Positions 25,919 through 34,765 of a DNA stretch of 62,504 nucleotides are shown one piece after another. The notes under the pieces are model-generated. The model was not told the DNA's origin, did no database searches, and worked only from the letters and a program-made list of their open reading frames with translations. Positions within the stretch are counted from its first letter, which is position 1, and each line of letters starts with the position of its first letter. Source of the stretch: Paraburkholderia bryophila (GTDB lineage: Bacteria; Pseudomonadota; Gammaproteobacteria; Burkholderiales; Burkholderiaceae); the NCBI RefSeq assembly GCF_003269035.1, contig NZ_QLTK01000038.1, positions 1 to 62,504 of the forward strand. The letters run 5' to 3'. A program made the position numbers and the translations under genes.

Positions 25919-27337
25919 ATGGCCGTGAATACCGCAGCCGTGGAAAACAACCCGGGCGCCTCGAAGCCGCGCCATGCGCATCCGTTCGGCAATCTCGGAC
26001 GCGTGCGCCGCTTTCTGGCGCCCGCGGTGGCGCGGCCGTTCGCGATCGTGGAAACCATCGCGCTCGTGGTGGCCGTGCTGGCCCTGACGCGCTGGCTTCA
26101 TCCCGAGGACCCGCTCCTGCTGCACGCCGGCTACCCGTGGGTGTGGCTGGTGTCGCTGCTGGTGGCGCTGCGCTACGGCAGCCTGCTCGGTCTGCTGTCC
26201 GGCGTGATCATGCTGGGCGCATGGTCCTTCTTTTATCCGCACGGCAACGCGTTTCCCGCGATGTTTTTCGCGGGCGGCCTGATCCAGACCATTCTCGCCG
26301 GGCATTTCGGCGACACGTGGGGCAGCCGCGCCGAGCGTGCGTCGTCGCTGAACGATTACCTGAACGACCGGCTCGTCGCGCTGACCAACAGTCACTATCT
26401 GATGCGCCTCTCGCACGAGCGGCTCGAGAAAGACCTGTTGTCCCGCCCGACCACGCTGCGCGATTCGATCACCGAACTGCGCCGGCTGTCGGTGGCGACG
26501 GACACGGCGCTGGCCGTGCCGGCCGCTGCCGCGCCAGGCGGCACGTTGACCGGTGCGAGCGGCTTGCTCGAATTCGTCGCGCAGGCCTGCCAGATCGAAG
26601 TGGCGGCCCTGTACCCGGTGCGTGACGGCAAGCTCGGCACCCAGGCGATCGCGCAGATCGGCGACGCCTTCGAACTCGAAGCGAACGACGAACTCGTGAT
26701 GCACGCGCTCGCCACGCTGAGCGTCGCGCATCTGAAGAACGAAGACACGGTGGTGCCGGTCAGCCAGTATCTGGTTTGCGCGCCGCTGGTGTCGGCCGAC
26801 GGCGAATTGCGCGCGCTGCTGATCGTCAAGCGCATGCCGTTCCTGTCGCTCAATTTCGACAACCTGCAACTGCTGCTGGTGCTGCTCGGTTACTACGCCG
26901 ACGGCGTCGAGCATTCCGCGTTCGTGCAGCGCATTCTCGACAGCGTGCCGGATTGCCCGTACGAATTCGCGCTCGACCTGAGCCGCCTGACGCGCCTGCA
27001 GCAGAAGGCGGGCGTGGCGTCGTCGCTGGTGGCGCTGGCGTTCCCGCGCGACGAAGAGGGCGATTCGCTGTTCGAACACGTGATGCGTCGCCGTCGTTCG
27101 CTCGACGTGATGTGGCCGGTGCAGACCGCGAAACAATCGGTGCTGGTGAACCTGATGCCGGCCACCGACACGACCGGGATCGAGGGTTATCTGGCGCGGA
27201 TCGAAGCGAGCCTCACGGCCCAGTTCAACACCGACCTGGAACACGCGCGGGTGGGCGTTCATACGCTGCACCTCGAGGGCGACGAGCCGGGCGCGGCGTT
27301 GCTGCGTCTTCTCAAACGAAGCGGCCTCGATGTCTAA
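25919..27337 (+). CDS. pelD: PelD: inner-membrane c-di-GMP receptor for Pel synthesis
   Basis: A 472-residue protein with about four N-terminal membrane segments (40-130), a short coiled region, a GAF domain (about 200-330) and a degenerate GGDEF domain (about 340-465). The GGDEF half lacks a catalytic signature but keeps the inhibitory-site type motif RSLD (Arg393-Asp396), the c-di-GMP site that activates Pel synthesis in Pseudomonas. The ATG at 25919 is only two bases from AAGGA; a GTG at 25925 has better spacing and may be the true start. The 3' end overlaps pelE by eight bases. Confidence 0.92.
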   Translation: MAVNTAAVENNPGASKPRHAHPFGNLGRVRRFLAPAVARPFAIVETIALVVAVLALTRWLHPEDPLLLHAGYPWVWLVSLLVALRYGSLLGLLSGVIMLGAWSFFYPHGNAFPAMFFAGGLIQTILAGHFGDTWGSRAERASSLNDYLNDRLVALTNSHYLMRLSHERLEKDLLSRPTTLRDSITELRRLSVATDTALAVPAAAAPGGTLTGASGLLEFVAQACQIEVAALYPVRDGKLGTQAIAQIGDAFELEANDELVMHALATLSVAHLKNEDTVVPVSQYLVCAPLVSADGELRALLIVKRMPFLSLNFDNLQLLLVLLGYYADGVEHSAFVQRILDSVPDCPYEFALDLSRLTRLQQKAGVASSLVALAFPRDEEGDSLFEHVMRRRRSLDVMWPVQTAKQSVLVNLMPATDTTGIEGYLARIEASLTAQFNTDLEHARVGVHTLHLEGDEPGAALLRLLKRSGLDV

Positions 27338-28340
27338 GCCCCTGTCTCTTCTCGTGAGCGTGCTGGCGGCGCTGGTGGCCGTGGTCGTCCAGTATCTGGC
27401 GGTCGCGAGCCTGCTGGCGCCGGCCGGCGCGTTCGACCCGCTGCTGCGCTTTCTCGCGCTGCAGGCCGTGGCGGGCCTCGCCGAGGCCATCGCCTTGCGC
27501 GGCTGGTTGCCGCCGCGCTATCGCGAACCTCGGGCGATGTCGTTGCTGTTCCTGTGGGCGGCCTGCACGTTCGTGCCGCTGTTCGGCGGCGTCGTGGTGC
27601 TGGTCAGTTGCATCTGGGCCGCGCTGTTCCCCGGCCGCAAGGAGAGCGATCAGCTTACCGACGTGCCACGCCCAGAATTCGTTACCTATCTGGTGTCGCG
27701 GGTGTCGCACGGCGGCGGTGCGCGCCTGCAGGCGCGCCTTGCGAATACCCAGGTGTCGGCCACCGACCGTTTGTCGGCGCTGGTAGCGATCCAGAGCATG
27801 CCGACCCGTACCACCGGCACCTTGTTGCGCGAACTGCTCGCCGATCCGCTGGAAGACATTCGTTTGATTGCGTACGGCACGCTGGATCACGCCGAGAACG
27901 AAATCATGCAGAAGATATTCCGCACCGGCAAAGCGCTGGAAGCAACCGGCAGCGACGCCGAGCGCCACTCGCTCAACCGTCTGCTGGCGGAGCTCTATTT
28001 CGAACTCGTGTACCAGAACCTGGTGCAGGGCGCGGTCTACCGGCACACGCTGCAACAGGCCGACCGCTACGCGCAGGCAGCGCTCGAAACCGATCAGAGC
28101 GATGCGGCGCTGTGGCTGATTCGCGGCCGTCTCGCGCTGGCCAACGGTCTGCCGGATGCCGCCCACGAACACATTGCGCGGGCGCTGGAACTGGGCTTTC
28201 CGCGCGAACGTCTGGTGCCGTGGCTGGCGGAGGCGGATTTCCTGCGCGGCGACTATGCCAGCGTGTCGCAACTGCTCGGCTCGCTGGGTAACGCGGCCGC
28301 GTTGCCCACACTCAAACCGGTGGTGAAGTACTGGTCATGA
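27330..28340 (+). CDS. pelE: PelE: membrane protein with TPR-like domain
   Basis: A 336-residue inner-membrane protein. Two to three hydrophobic segments lie in the first 100 residues (LVSVLAALVAVVVQYLAV, LLFLWAACTFVPLFGGVVVLV), followed by a soluble helical region with TPR character in the last third (ETDQSDAALWLIRGRLALANG). It belongs to the inner-membrane Pel synthase complex with PelD, PelF and PelG. It is coupled to pelD by an 8-bp overlap and to pelF by ATGA. Confidence 0.9.
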   Translation: MSKPLSLLVSVLAALVAVVVQYLAVASLLAPAGAFDPLLRFLALQAVAGLAEAIALRGWLPPRYREPRAMSLLFLWAACTFVPLFGGVVVLVSCIWAALFPGRKESDQLTDVPRPEFVTYLVSRVSHGGGARLQARLANTQVSATDRLSALVAIQSMPTRTTGTLLRELLADPLEDIRLIAYGTLDHAENEIMQKIFRTGKALEATGSDAERHSLNRLLAELYFELVYQNLVQGAVYRHTLQQADRYAQAALETDQSDAALWLIRGRLALANGLPDAAHEHIARALELGFPRERLVPWLAEADFLRGDYASVSQLLGSLGNAAALPTLKPVVKYWS

Positions 28341-29995
28341 TCAAAGAACTTCCTGTACGTCGCGCCGCCGACGCCGATGTCTGCCTGCTGCTCGAAGGCA
28401 CGTTCCCGTTCGTGCGCGGCGGGGTGTCGAGCTGGGTCAACGAAATGATCCGCGCCTATCCGACGACCCGTTTCGCGATCGTGTTCATCGGCAGCCGCCT
28501 CGCGGACTATACGGGCGTGGCGTACGCGTTGCCGGATAACGTGGTGCATATCGAAACGCACTTTCTGTACGAGTCGGTGTCGGCCGACCTGCCGCAACCG
28601 CGCGCGGTCGCCGGCGACGCCGCGGCCTTCGCGCGCTCGCAGGAATTACACGATGCGTTGCGCGACACGCGCAGCGGCGTGGACGCCGGCGCGTTGATGG
28701 CCAGCATGATTCCGATGCTGGGCGAGAACGGCGCGCTGAACGAGGCGGAGTTTCTGTCGAGCCGCGCGGCGTGGGACACGATCGTCGATCAGTATCAGAA
28801 GTACTGCACCGATCCGTCGTTCACCGACTATTTCTGGACCGTGCGGATCATGCACAAGCCGCTGTGGCAACTCGCGCGCGTGGCCGAAAAGCTGCTGCCG
28901 GCGCGGGTGTACCACACGGTGTCGACCGGTTACGGCGGCTTCCTCGGCGCGCTGATGCACTACCGCACCGGCCGGCCGTTGCTGATCTCGGAACACGGCA
29001 TCTATACGAAAGAACGCAAGATCGACTTGCTGCAAAGCCAGTGGATTCGCGACAACCGCGGCGTGTTCGAGCGCGATATCTCGCGCGTCAGCTATTTCCG
29101 TGAGTTGTGGGTGCGCTTCTTCGAGGCGATCGGCAAGCTCGCTTACGACGCCGCCGACGATATCGTCGCGTTGTACGAGACGAACCGCCAGCGCCAGATT
29201 ACCGACGGCGCGCGTGCCGAGCGCACGCAATGCATACCGAACGGTATCGACGTCGACGGTCTGGCGCCGCTGGTGGCGCTGCGCAAGCCGCGCGCGCACC
29301 GCGTGGTGGCGCTGATCGGCCGGGTGGTGCCTATCAAGGACATCAAGACCTTCATCCGTTCGATCTTTATCGCCTCGCGCAATCTACCCGATCTGGAAGG
29401 TTGGATCATCGGGCCGGAAGAGGAAGATCCCGCCTATGCGCTCGAATGCCGTGCGTTGGTGGAGAGTCTCGGGCTCGGCCGGCATGTGAAATTCCTCGGC
29501 TTCCAGCGTATCGACGAGATGCTGCCGCAGGTCGACGTGATTGCGCTGACCTCGATCAGCGAGGCGCTGCCGCTGGTGGTGCTGGAGGGCTTCGCGGCCG
29601 GCGTGCCCGCCATCACGACCGACGTGGGTTCGTGCCGGCAGCTGATCGAAGGCGTCGACGAAGAAGACCGCGCGCTCGGCTCGGCCGGCATGGTGGTGCA
29701 ACTCGCGGACCCGGCTGCGTTCGCCCACGCGGTGCAGTCGCTGCTCGCCGACGAGGCGCGCTGGCTGGCCGCGCAGCAGGCGGGCCTCGCGCGCGTGCGC
29801 CGCTACTACACGAAGACGCAGATGATCGACCGCTATCGGGTTCTGTACGAGCGGCTGGCCGCGCTGCCGGATCGTCAAGCCAACGCTGCGGGCGGCGACG
29901 CCGCGCGCTGCCCGGTGAACCATGGCACTCAAACGAACGGAGCGGGCGCGCGTGCGCAGACCGCGGCGTCCGTTCCATCGCAGGAGACACGCTAA
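28337..29995 (+). CDS. pelF: PelF: cytosolic GT4 glycosyltransferase
   Basis: A 552-residue retaining GT-B glycosyltransferase thought to polymerise Pel from UDP-sugars. The N-terminal region matches the PelF-specific domain (LLLEGTFPFVRGGVSSWVNEMI). The C-terminal GT4 domain has IGRVVPIKDIKTFI and the EX7E motif ISEALPLVVLE (Glu409, Glu417). A 45-residue disordered tail after residue 505 exceeds the family norm. ATGA overlap with pelE and one-base overlap with pelG show tight coupling. Confidence 0.94.
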   Translation: MIKELPVRRAADADVCLLLEGTFPFVRGGVSSWVNEMIRAYPTTRFAIVFIGSRLADYTGVAYALPDNVVHIETHFLYESVSADLPQPRAVAGDAAAFARSQELHDALRDTRSGVDAGALMASMIPMLGENGALNEAEFLSSRAAWDTIVDQYQKYCTDPSFTDYFWTVRIMHKPLWQLARVAEKLLPARVYHTVSTGYGGFLGALMHYRTGRPLLISEHGIYTKERKIDLLQSQWIRDNRGVFERDISRVSYFRELWVRFFEAIGKLAYDAADDIVALYETNRQRQITDGARAERTQCIPNGIDVDGLAPLVALRKPRAHRVVALIGRVVPIKDIKTFIRSIFIASRNLPDLEGWIIGPEEEDPAYALECRALVESLGLGRHVKFLGFQRIDEMLPQVDVIALTSISEALPLVVLEGFAAGVPAITTDVGSCRQLIEGVDEEDRALGSAGMVVQLADPAAFAHAVQSLLADEARWLAAQQAGLARVRRYYTKTQMIDRYRVLYERLAALPDRQANAAGGDAARCPVNHGTQTNGAGARAQTAASVPSQETR

Positions 29996-31368
29996 TGGCG
30001 GGGATTGGCTTCGAATTGCGCAAGATCATGCGCCGCGACACGCTGATGGGCGTGGCGCGCGCTTATGCTTACGCGGGCTTGATCAGCTCAGGGCCGCTGA
30101 TTCTGTCGATCTTCGGCATTCTGATTATCGGGCTGATCAGTCTCACCTCGGTGATACCGACGTTCGCGATCGTGCAGTTCCAGGTCTCGGTCACCTATCT
30201 GATCGCGTTGAGCCTGATCCTGACCGGGCCGTTGCAACTGTCGTTCACGCGTTTCATTTCGGACCGGCTGTTCGAGAAGCGCGACGATCTGGTGCTGTCG
30301 AACTATAACGGCGTGGTGCTGGTGTCGTCGCTGCTGGCGGCCGTGGTGGCCGTCATTGCGACGCTGGTGGGGTTTCGCGGCGAGCCGGTGATCTACCGTC
30401 TGTTGATGATCACGGGCTTCGTGGTGGTCAGCAATATCTGGATCGCCGTCATTTTTCTGTCGAGCGTGAAGCAGTACCGGCAGATTCTGGTGGTGTTCTT
30501 CGTCGGCTATGCGTGCGTGGTGTGTCTTGCGCTGGCGTTGAACGGCTATGGGCTGGTTGGCTTGCTCGGCGGGTTTGTCGCGGGCCATATCGTGCTGCTG
30601 GCCGGCTTGTCGGGGCTGATCTATCGCAACTACCGTTCCGAGCGGTTCATTTCGTTCGAAGTGTTCGAGCGGCGTTTCGCCTATCCGAGTCTGGCGCTGG
30701 TTGGGCTGCTGTTCAATATCGGCGTGTGGCTCGACAAGTTCATGTTCTGGTATTCGCCCGGCACGGGCACCAGCGTGATCGGGCCGCTGCATGCGTCGGT
30801 GATTTACGACATTCCGATTTTTATCGCGTATGTGTGCGTGATGCCGGGCATGGCGACCTTCCTCGTGCGCATCGAAGCGGATTTCGTCGAGTATTACGAC
30901 GCGTTTTACAACGCGGTGCGCAGCGGCGCCACGCTGCGTCACATCAACGAAATGCGCGACATGATGGTGGGCAGCGTACGCGCCGGCCTGTACGAAATCA
31001 TCAAGGTGCAGACCATCGTGCTGTTGCTGATCGTCGCTTTCGGCGAGCACGTGCTGGCTTCGCTCGGTATTTCGCCGCTGTATCTGCCGCTGCTCGTGGT
31101 CGACGTCGTGTCGGCGAGCCTGCAGGTGCTGTTGCTGGGGCTGCTCAACGTGTTCTTCTATCTGGACGGACGGCGCATGGTGCTGCGGCTGACCGCCGGT
31201 TTCGTGCTGCTGAACGGGCTGTTTACCGGTATCACGCTCAGGCTCGGCCCGGACTACTACGGCTATGGTTTCGCACTGGCGTTGCTGGTTGTCGTAGTGG
31301 CGTCCGTGAAAGTGCTCGATAGAAAATTCATGTCATTGGAATACGAAACGTATATGTTGCGGGGTTGA
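29995..31368 (+). CDS. pelG: PelG: Wzx-like membrane protein of the Pel synthase
   Basis: A 457-residue protein with about twelve hydrophobic segments, related to MATE/Wzx flippases and thought to move the growing Pel chain across the inner membrane. The N-terminus MAGIGFELRKIMRRDTLMG is characteristic of PelG. The ATG overlaps the pelF stop (TAATG) and has CAGGAGA upstream. It is the last gene of the canonical seven-gene set; the run continues in the same direction with accessory genes. Confidence 0.94.
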   Translation: MAGIGFELRKIMRRDTLMGVARAYAYAGLISSGPLILSIFGILIIGLISLTSVIPTFAIVQFQVSVTYLIALSLILTGPLQLSFTRFISDRLFEKRDDLVLSNYNGVVLVSSLLAAVVAVIATLVGFRGEPVIYRLLMITGFVVVSNIWIAVIFLSSVKQYRQILVVFFVGYACVVCLALALNGYGLVGLLGGFVAGHIVLLAGLSGLIYRNYRSERFISFEVFERRFAYPSLALVGLLFNIGVWLDKFMFWYSPGTGTSVIGPLHASVIYDIPIFIAYVCVMPGMATFLVRIEADFVEYYDAFYNAVRSGATLRHINEMRDMMVGSVRAGLYEIIKVQTIVLLLIVAFGEHVLASLGISPLYLPLLVVDVVSASLQVLLLGLLNVFFYLDGRRMVLRLTAGFVLLNGLFTGITLRLGPDYYGYGFALALLVVVVASVKVLDRKFMSLEYETYMLRG

Positions 31369-31502
31369 AGGAGCGGCGCTGCCGTTTTTCGGTTCAAGAT
31401 CGTGGCTGGCTTGCCGTTCATACGGTGAGAGCCTGGCGCGTTGTGTGAATCGAAGCGGCGTGCCTGCGCCTTGCCCTCATATCGTTCGACCCGGATTCCA
31501 AT

Positions 31503-32660
31503 ATGTTTCAGCTTTTCCTCGGCCCTTTGCGCCGGGCCGCCCGTGCGTGTCTTGCCATCGAGCTTCGCCGCGCGGTTTGTCATCCGTTGCGTTGGCGCGG
31601 TGCGGTTGTCGTCGTTGCAGCGGGTTTGCTGGCCGCGTGCGGCGGCGGTGGTGGTGGTGGTGGTGGTGGCTCTGGCGGCGGCACGTCGGGCGCCTCGACC
31701 TCGACCTCGGGCTCGGCGACGCCGGCCGGCGGTACTACCTCGACTCCGGCAACGCCCGCCAAGACCACGCCGCCGGTCACTCCCGCGCCCGTGATTTCGG
31801 CGGCGCGTGCGTTGCCGGTCACGCCGGTTTGGGCCGTATATTACGGCAATGCCAGCGGGCTCACCCTCAGCCAGGTGGCGTCGACCTTCAAGCTGATCGT
31901 GATCGACGCGGACCCCGGCACCGGCACCCCGGCGTTCTCCGCCTCGCAGATCGCGGCATTGAAGGCGAACGGCGCGAAAGTGTTGAGCTACCTGAATTTG
32001 GGCGCCTGCGAGAAATCGCGCAGCTACTGGAACACCGTGCCGTCCGGGTTCGTGTCGTGCGGCGCGAACACCGCGGCGCAACTCGGTAAATATTCGGGAT
32101 TCCAGGAATACTGGATGAATCCCGCCAACGCCGACTATCAGAATCTGCTCGTGAACTACGTCGCGCCGCGTCTCGCGGCCACCGGCGTGGACGGCTTCAT
32201 GCTCGACAACTTCGAGATCGTCGGGCATGGCACCAATACGACGGCCGGCCCGTGCGACGCCACCTGCGCGCAAGGCGGCCTCGATCTCGTCAAGCAACTG
32301 CGCGACAGTTTCCCGAATCTTGCATTGGTGCCGAACGCGGCGCCGGTGCAAACCATCGGCGGGAGCAGCGGCGGGGTGGCGTTTCCGTGGTTGATCGACG
32401 GTGTGCTTGCGGAGCAGGTCTATTTGCCGTCGGTGAGTACCTCGCTCGTGCAGCAGTTGCAGTCGTGGCAAAGCGCGGAGCAAAACCTCGGGCGCAGCGG
32501 CTTTTTCGTCGGCTCGCTCGACTATGCGTCGTCGTGCACGGCGACCTCGAGCGCGCAGACTGCCTGGACGGCGGCGCGGCAGGCGGGCTTCAGTCCGTCG
32601 ATTTCGATCGCGTCGCTGGATAGTATTTGCTGGTGGTCGTTTCTGACGTCCGGTAGCTGA
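31503..32660 (+). CDS. GH114-type (polygalactosaminidase-like) lipoprotein
   Basis: A 385-residue lipoprotein with lipobox LLAAC (Cys46), ten consecutive Gly, and a Ser/Thr/Pro linker to about residue 105. The TIM-barrel domain has VLSYLNLGACEKSRSYW and GVDGFMLDNFE, matching GH114 endo-alpha-1,4-polygalactosaminidases, where the Asp in LDN and upstream acids act in catalysis. Located right after pelG, it should cut Pel or a related GalN polymer at the cell envelope. The start has no clear ribosome-binding site. The glycine run comes from seven GGT repeats (31647-31667), so its length could vary without breaking the frame. Confidence 0.85.
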   Translation: MFQLFLGPLRRAARACLAIELRRAVCHPLRWRGAVVVVAAGLLAACGGGGGGGGGGSGGGTSGASTSTSGSATPAGGTTSTPATPAKTTPPVTPAPVISAARALPVTPVWAVYYGNASGLTLSQVASTFKLIVIDADPGTGTPAFSASQIAALKANGAKVLSYLNLGACEKSRSYWNTVPSGFVSCGANTAAQLGKYSGFQEYWMNPANADYQNLLVNYVAPRLAATGVDGFMLDNFEIVGHGTNTTAGPCDATCAQGGLDLVKQLRDSFPNLALVPNAAPVQTIGGSSGGVAFPWLIDGVLAEQVYLPSVSTSLVQQLQSWQSAEQNLGRSGFFVGSLDYASSCTATSSAQTAWTAARQAGFSPSISIASLDSICWWSFLTSGS

Positions 32661-32675
32661 TGCGGCAAGGCGCGC

Positions 32676-33620
32676 ATGGCGAGCGGCTTCGCTCGAACAA
32701 TATCTAAAAAGGAACGGGGTTTGGCTCAGCACGATGACGACCGGCGCTTTTCGTTGCGCCACTTACTCAGCCTGGTCAGCCGCTTCGCGCGCATGGCCGC
32801 GTTCGGCGCGCTGGCGTCGGTGGCGCACGCGCAGGACGCGGTGAGCACGCCGGCGGGGCCTTCGATCGCGCTGTTCTATGGCGCGAATCCGCCGGTCGAC
32901 GAGCTGGCGCGCTTCGACGTGGTGGTGGTCGAGCCCGATGCGCGCTTCGATCCGCGCGCTCATCCGAAGACGCATCCCGCGTGGTTCGCCTACGTCAGCG
33001 TCGGCGAAGTGAACCCGCATCGCAGCTATTTCAGCGCGATGCCGCAGGCGTGGCTGCCCGGGACCAACGAGGCCTGGGCTTCGCACGTGGTCGACCAGAC
33101 GGCGCCCGAGTGGCCCGCGTTTTTCGTGGAGAAGGTGATCGCGCCGTTGTGGAAAAAAGGCTACCGCGGCTTTTTCCTCGACACGCTCGACTCCTATCAA
33201 CTGATCGCCAAAACCGACACCGCGCGCGCCGCGCAGGAAGCCGGCATGATCCGCGTGATCCGCGCGATCAAGTCGCGTTACCCGAAGGCCCGGCTGATTT
33301 TCAATCGCGGTTTCGAGATCTTGCCGCAGGTCCACGATCTCGCCTATGTGGTCGCGTTCGAATCGCTGTATCGCGGCTGGGATGCGAGCAAGCAGGCTTA
33401 CACCGAGGTGCCGCAAGCCGATCGCGACTGGCTGCTCGGAAAGGCCGCCACGATCCGCGATCAATACCGGCTGCCGGTGTTGTCGATCGACTATTGCGAT
33501 CCCGCCGACACCGCCTGCGGACCCGCCACGGCGGCGCGGATCGCAGCGGACGGAATCGTGCCGTACGTCACCGACGGCGATCTCGCCACGATTGGCGTGG
33601 GCCCGTCCGGGCAGCAGTGA
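32676..33620 (+). CDS. Stand-alone PelA-type hydrolase domain with intact motifs
   Basis: A protein of 314 residues (299 if it starts at the TTG at 32721, which has AAAAGGA seven bases upstream). After a signal-like segment ending AHAQ it begins SIALFYGANPPVDELARFDVVVVEPD, nearly the same as the PelA N-terminus in this operon. It keeps what that domain lost: AYVSVGEVNPHRSYF, GFFLDTLDSYQ (Asp169, Asp172), LIFNRGFE and VVAFESLYRGW (Glu229). The Asp-Glu spacing is close to the catalytic pair of Pseudomonas PelA (GH166). No deacetylase domain follows. I infer it supplies the hydrolase function as a separate protein. Confidence 0.88.
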   Translation: MASGFARTISKKERGLAQHDDDRRFSLRHLLSLVSRFARMAAFGALASVAHAQDAVSTPAGPSIALFYGANPPVDELARFDVVVVEPDARFDPRAHPKTHPAWFAYVSVGEVNPHRSYFSAMPQAWLPGTNEAWASHVVDQTAPEWPAFFVEKVIAPLWKKGYRGFFLDTLDSYQLIAKTDTARAAQEAGMIRVIRAIKSRYPKARLIFNRGFEILPQVHDLAYVVAFESLYRGWDASKQAYTEVPQADRDWLLGKAATIRDQYRLPVLSIDYCDPADTACGPATAARIAADGIVPYVTDGDLATIGVGPSGQQ

Positions 33621-33678
33621 GCGGGCGCCAGGCGCGCGCTGGCCGGTCATTCAAATCATCTGAAACGGGGAGTGGGAC

Positions 33679-34701
33679 ATGGTCTTGAAGGGCACGATTC
33701 TGGTAACCGGCGGCGCGGGCTTTATCGGCTCGCATACGTGCGTGGAATTGCTGAACGGCGGCTACGACGTGGTGGTGGTCGACAACCTCGTCAACAGTCA
33801 CCGCGAGTCGCTCGCGCGGGTCGAGAAGATCACCGGCAAGCGCGTCGCGTTCTACGAGAACGATTCGCGCGACAAGGCCGTGCTGGAGCGCATTTTCGAC
33901 ACGTATCCGATCACGGGGGCGATTCACTTCGCGGCGCTGAAGGCGGTGGGCGAATCGGTCGGCAAGCCGCTCGAGTACTACGACAACAACCTCGGCAGCC
34001 TGCTTACTCTGCTCGGCGTGATGCGAGACCGCAACGTGAAGCAGTTCGTGTTCAGCTCGTCGGCCACGGTGTACGGCGTGCCGGAAACCTCGCCGATCGA
34101 TGAATCGTTCCCGCTCTCGGCCACCAATCCGTACGGCCAGTCGAAGCTGATCGCCGAACAGGTGCTGCGCGATCTTCAGCTCGCGGATGCGTCGTGGCGG
34201 ATCGCCACGCTGCGTTACTTCAACCCGGTTGGTGCGCACGAAAGCGGGCTGATCGGCGAAGACCCGGGCGGCATTCCGAACAACCTGATGCCGTACGTCG
34301 CGCAGGTCGCGGTCGGCAAGCTGGAGAAGCTGCGCGTATTCGGTGGCGACTACGATACGGCGGACGGCACCGGCGTGCGCGACTACATCCACGTGGTCGA
34401 CCTGGCACGCGGACACCTGGCGGCGCTCGACGCGCTCGTGCAGCGCGACGCGAGCTTTGTGGTGAACCTCGGCACGGGGCAGGGCTATAGCGTGCTGGAC
34501 GTGGTGCGCTCGTTCGAAAAGGCCTCCGGCAAGCCGGTGCCCTACGAGATCGTGGCGCGCCGTCCGGGCGACGTCGCCTCCTGTTTCGCCAATCCGGGCG
34601 CGGCCGAACGGTTGCTCGGCTGGCGCGCACAGTACGGTATCGAACGCATGTGCGCCGACCATTGGCGCTGGCAATCGACCAATCCCGCCGGTTACGCCTG
34701 A
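33679..34701 (+). CDS. galE: UDP-hexose 4-epimerase (GalE type), probable UDP-GalNAc source
   Basis: A 340-residue short-chain dehydrogenase-type epimerase with NAD motif GGAGFIGSH and catalytic YGQSK. The position of E. coli GalE Tyr299 corresponds to Cys302 here (GDVASCFAN), a small gatekeeper that in other epimerases lets N-acetylhexosamines bind. It is therefore expected to interconvert UDP-GlcNAc and UDP-GalNAc as well as UDP-Glc/UDP-Gal. Its place between Pel genes and glmS fits a PelX-like role supplying UDP-GalNAc for Pel. Confidence 0.92.
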   Translation: MVLKGTILVTGGAGFIGSHTCVELLNGGYDVVVVDNLVNSHRESLARVEKITGKRVAFYENDSRDKAVLERIFDTYPITGAIHFAALKAVGESVGKPLEYYDNNLGSLLTLLGVMRDRNVKQFVFSSSATVYGVPETSPIDESFPLSATNPYGQSKLIAEQVLRDLQLADASWRIATLRYFNPVGAHESGLIGEDPGGIPNNLMPYVAQVAVGKLEKLRVFGGDYDTADGTGVRDYIHVVDLARGHLAALDALVQRDASFVVNLGTGQGYSVLDVVRSFEKASGKPVPYEIVARRPGDVASCFANPGAAERLLGWRAQYGIERMCADHWRWQSTNPAGYA

Positions 34702-34765
34702 AACCCGAATCGATTCGAAGCGGTTCGCTTCATCCCCATCATCACGAAGTAGGAAAGCAAACACT

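Noticed and set aside
25301..27490. Minus-strand open frame of 729 codons
   Set aside because: Antisense to pelC and pelD; low-complexity basic translation.
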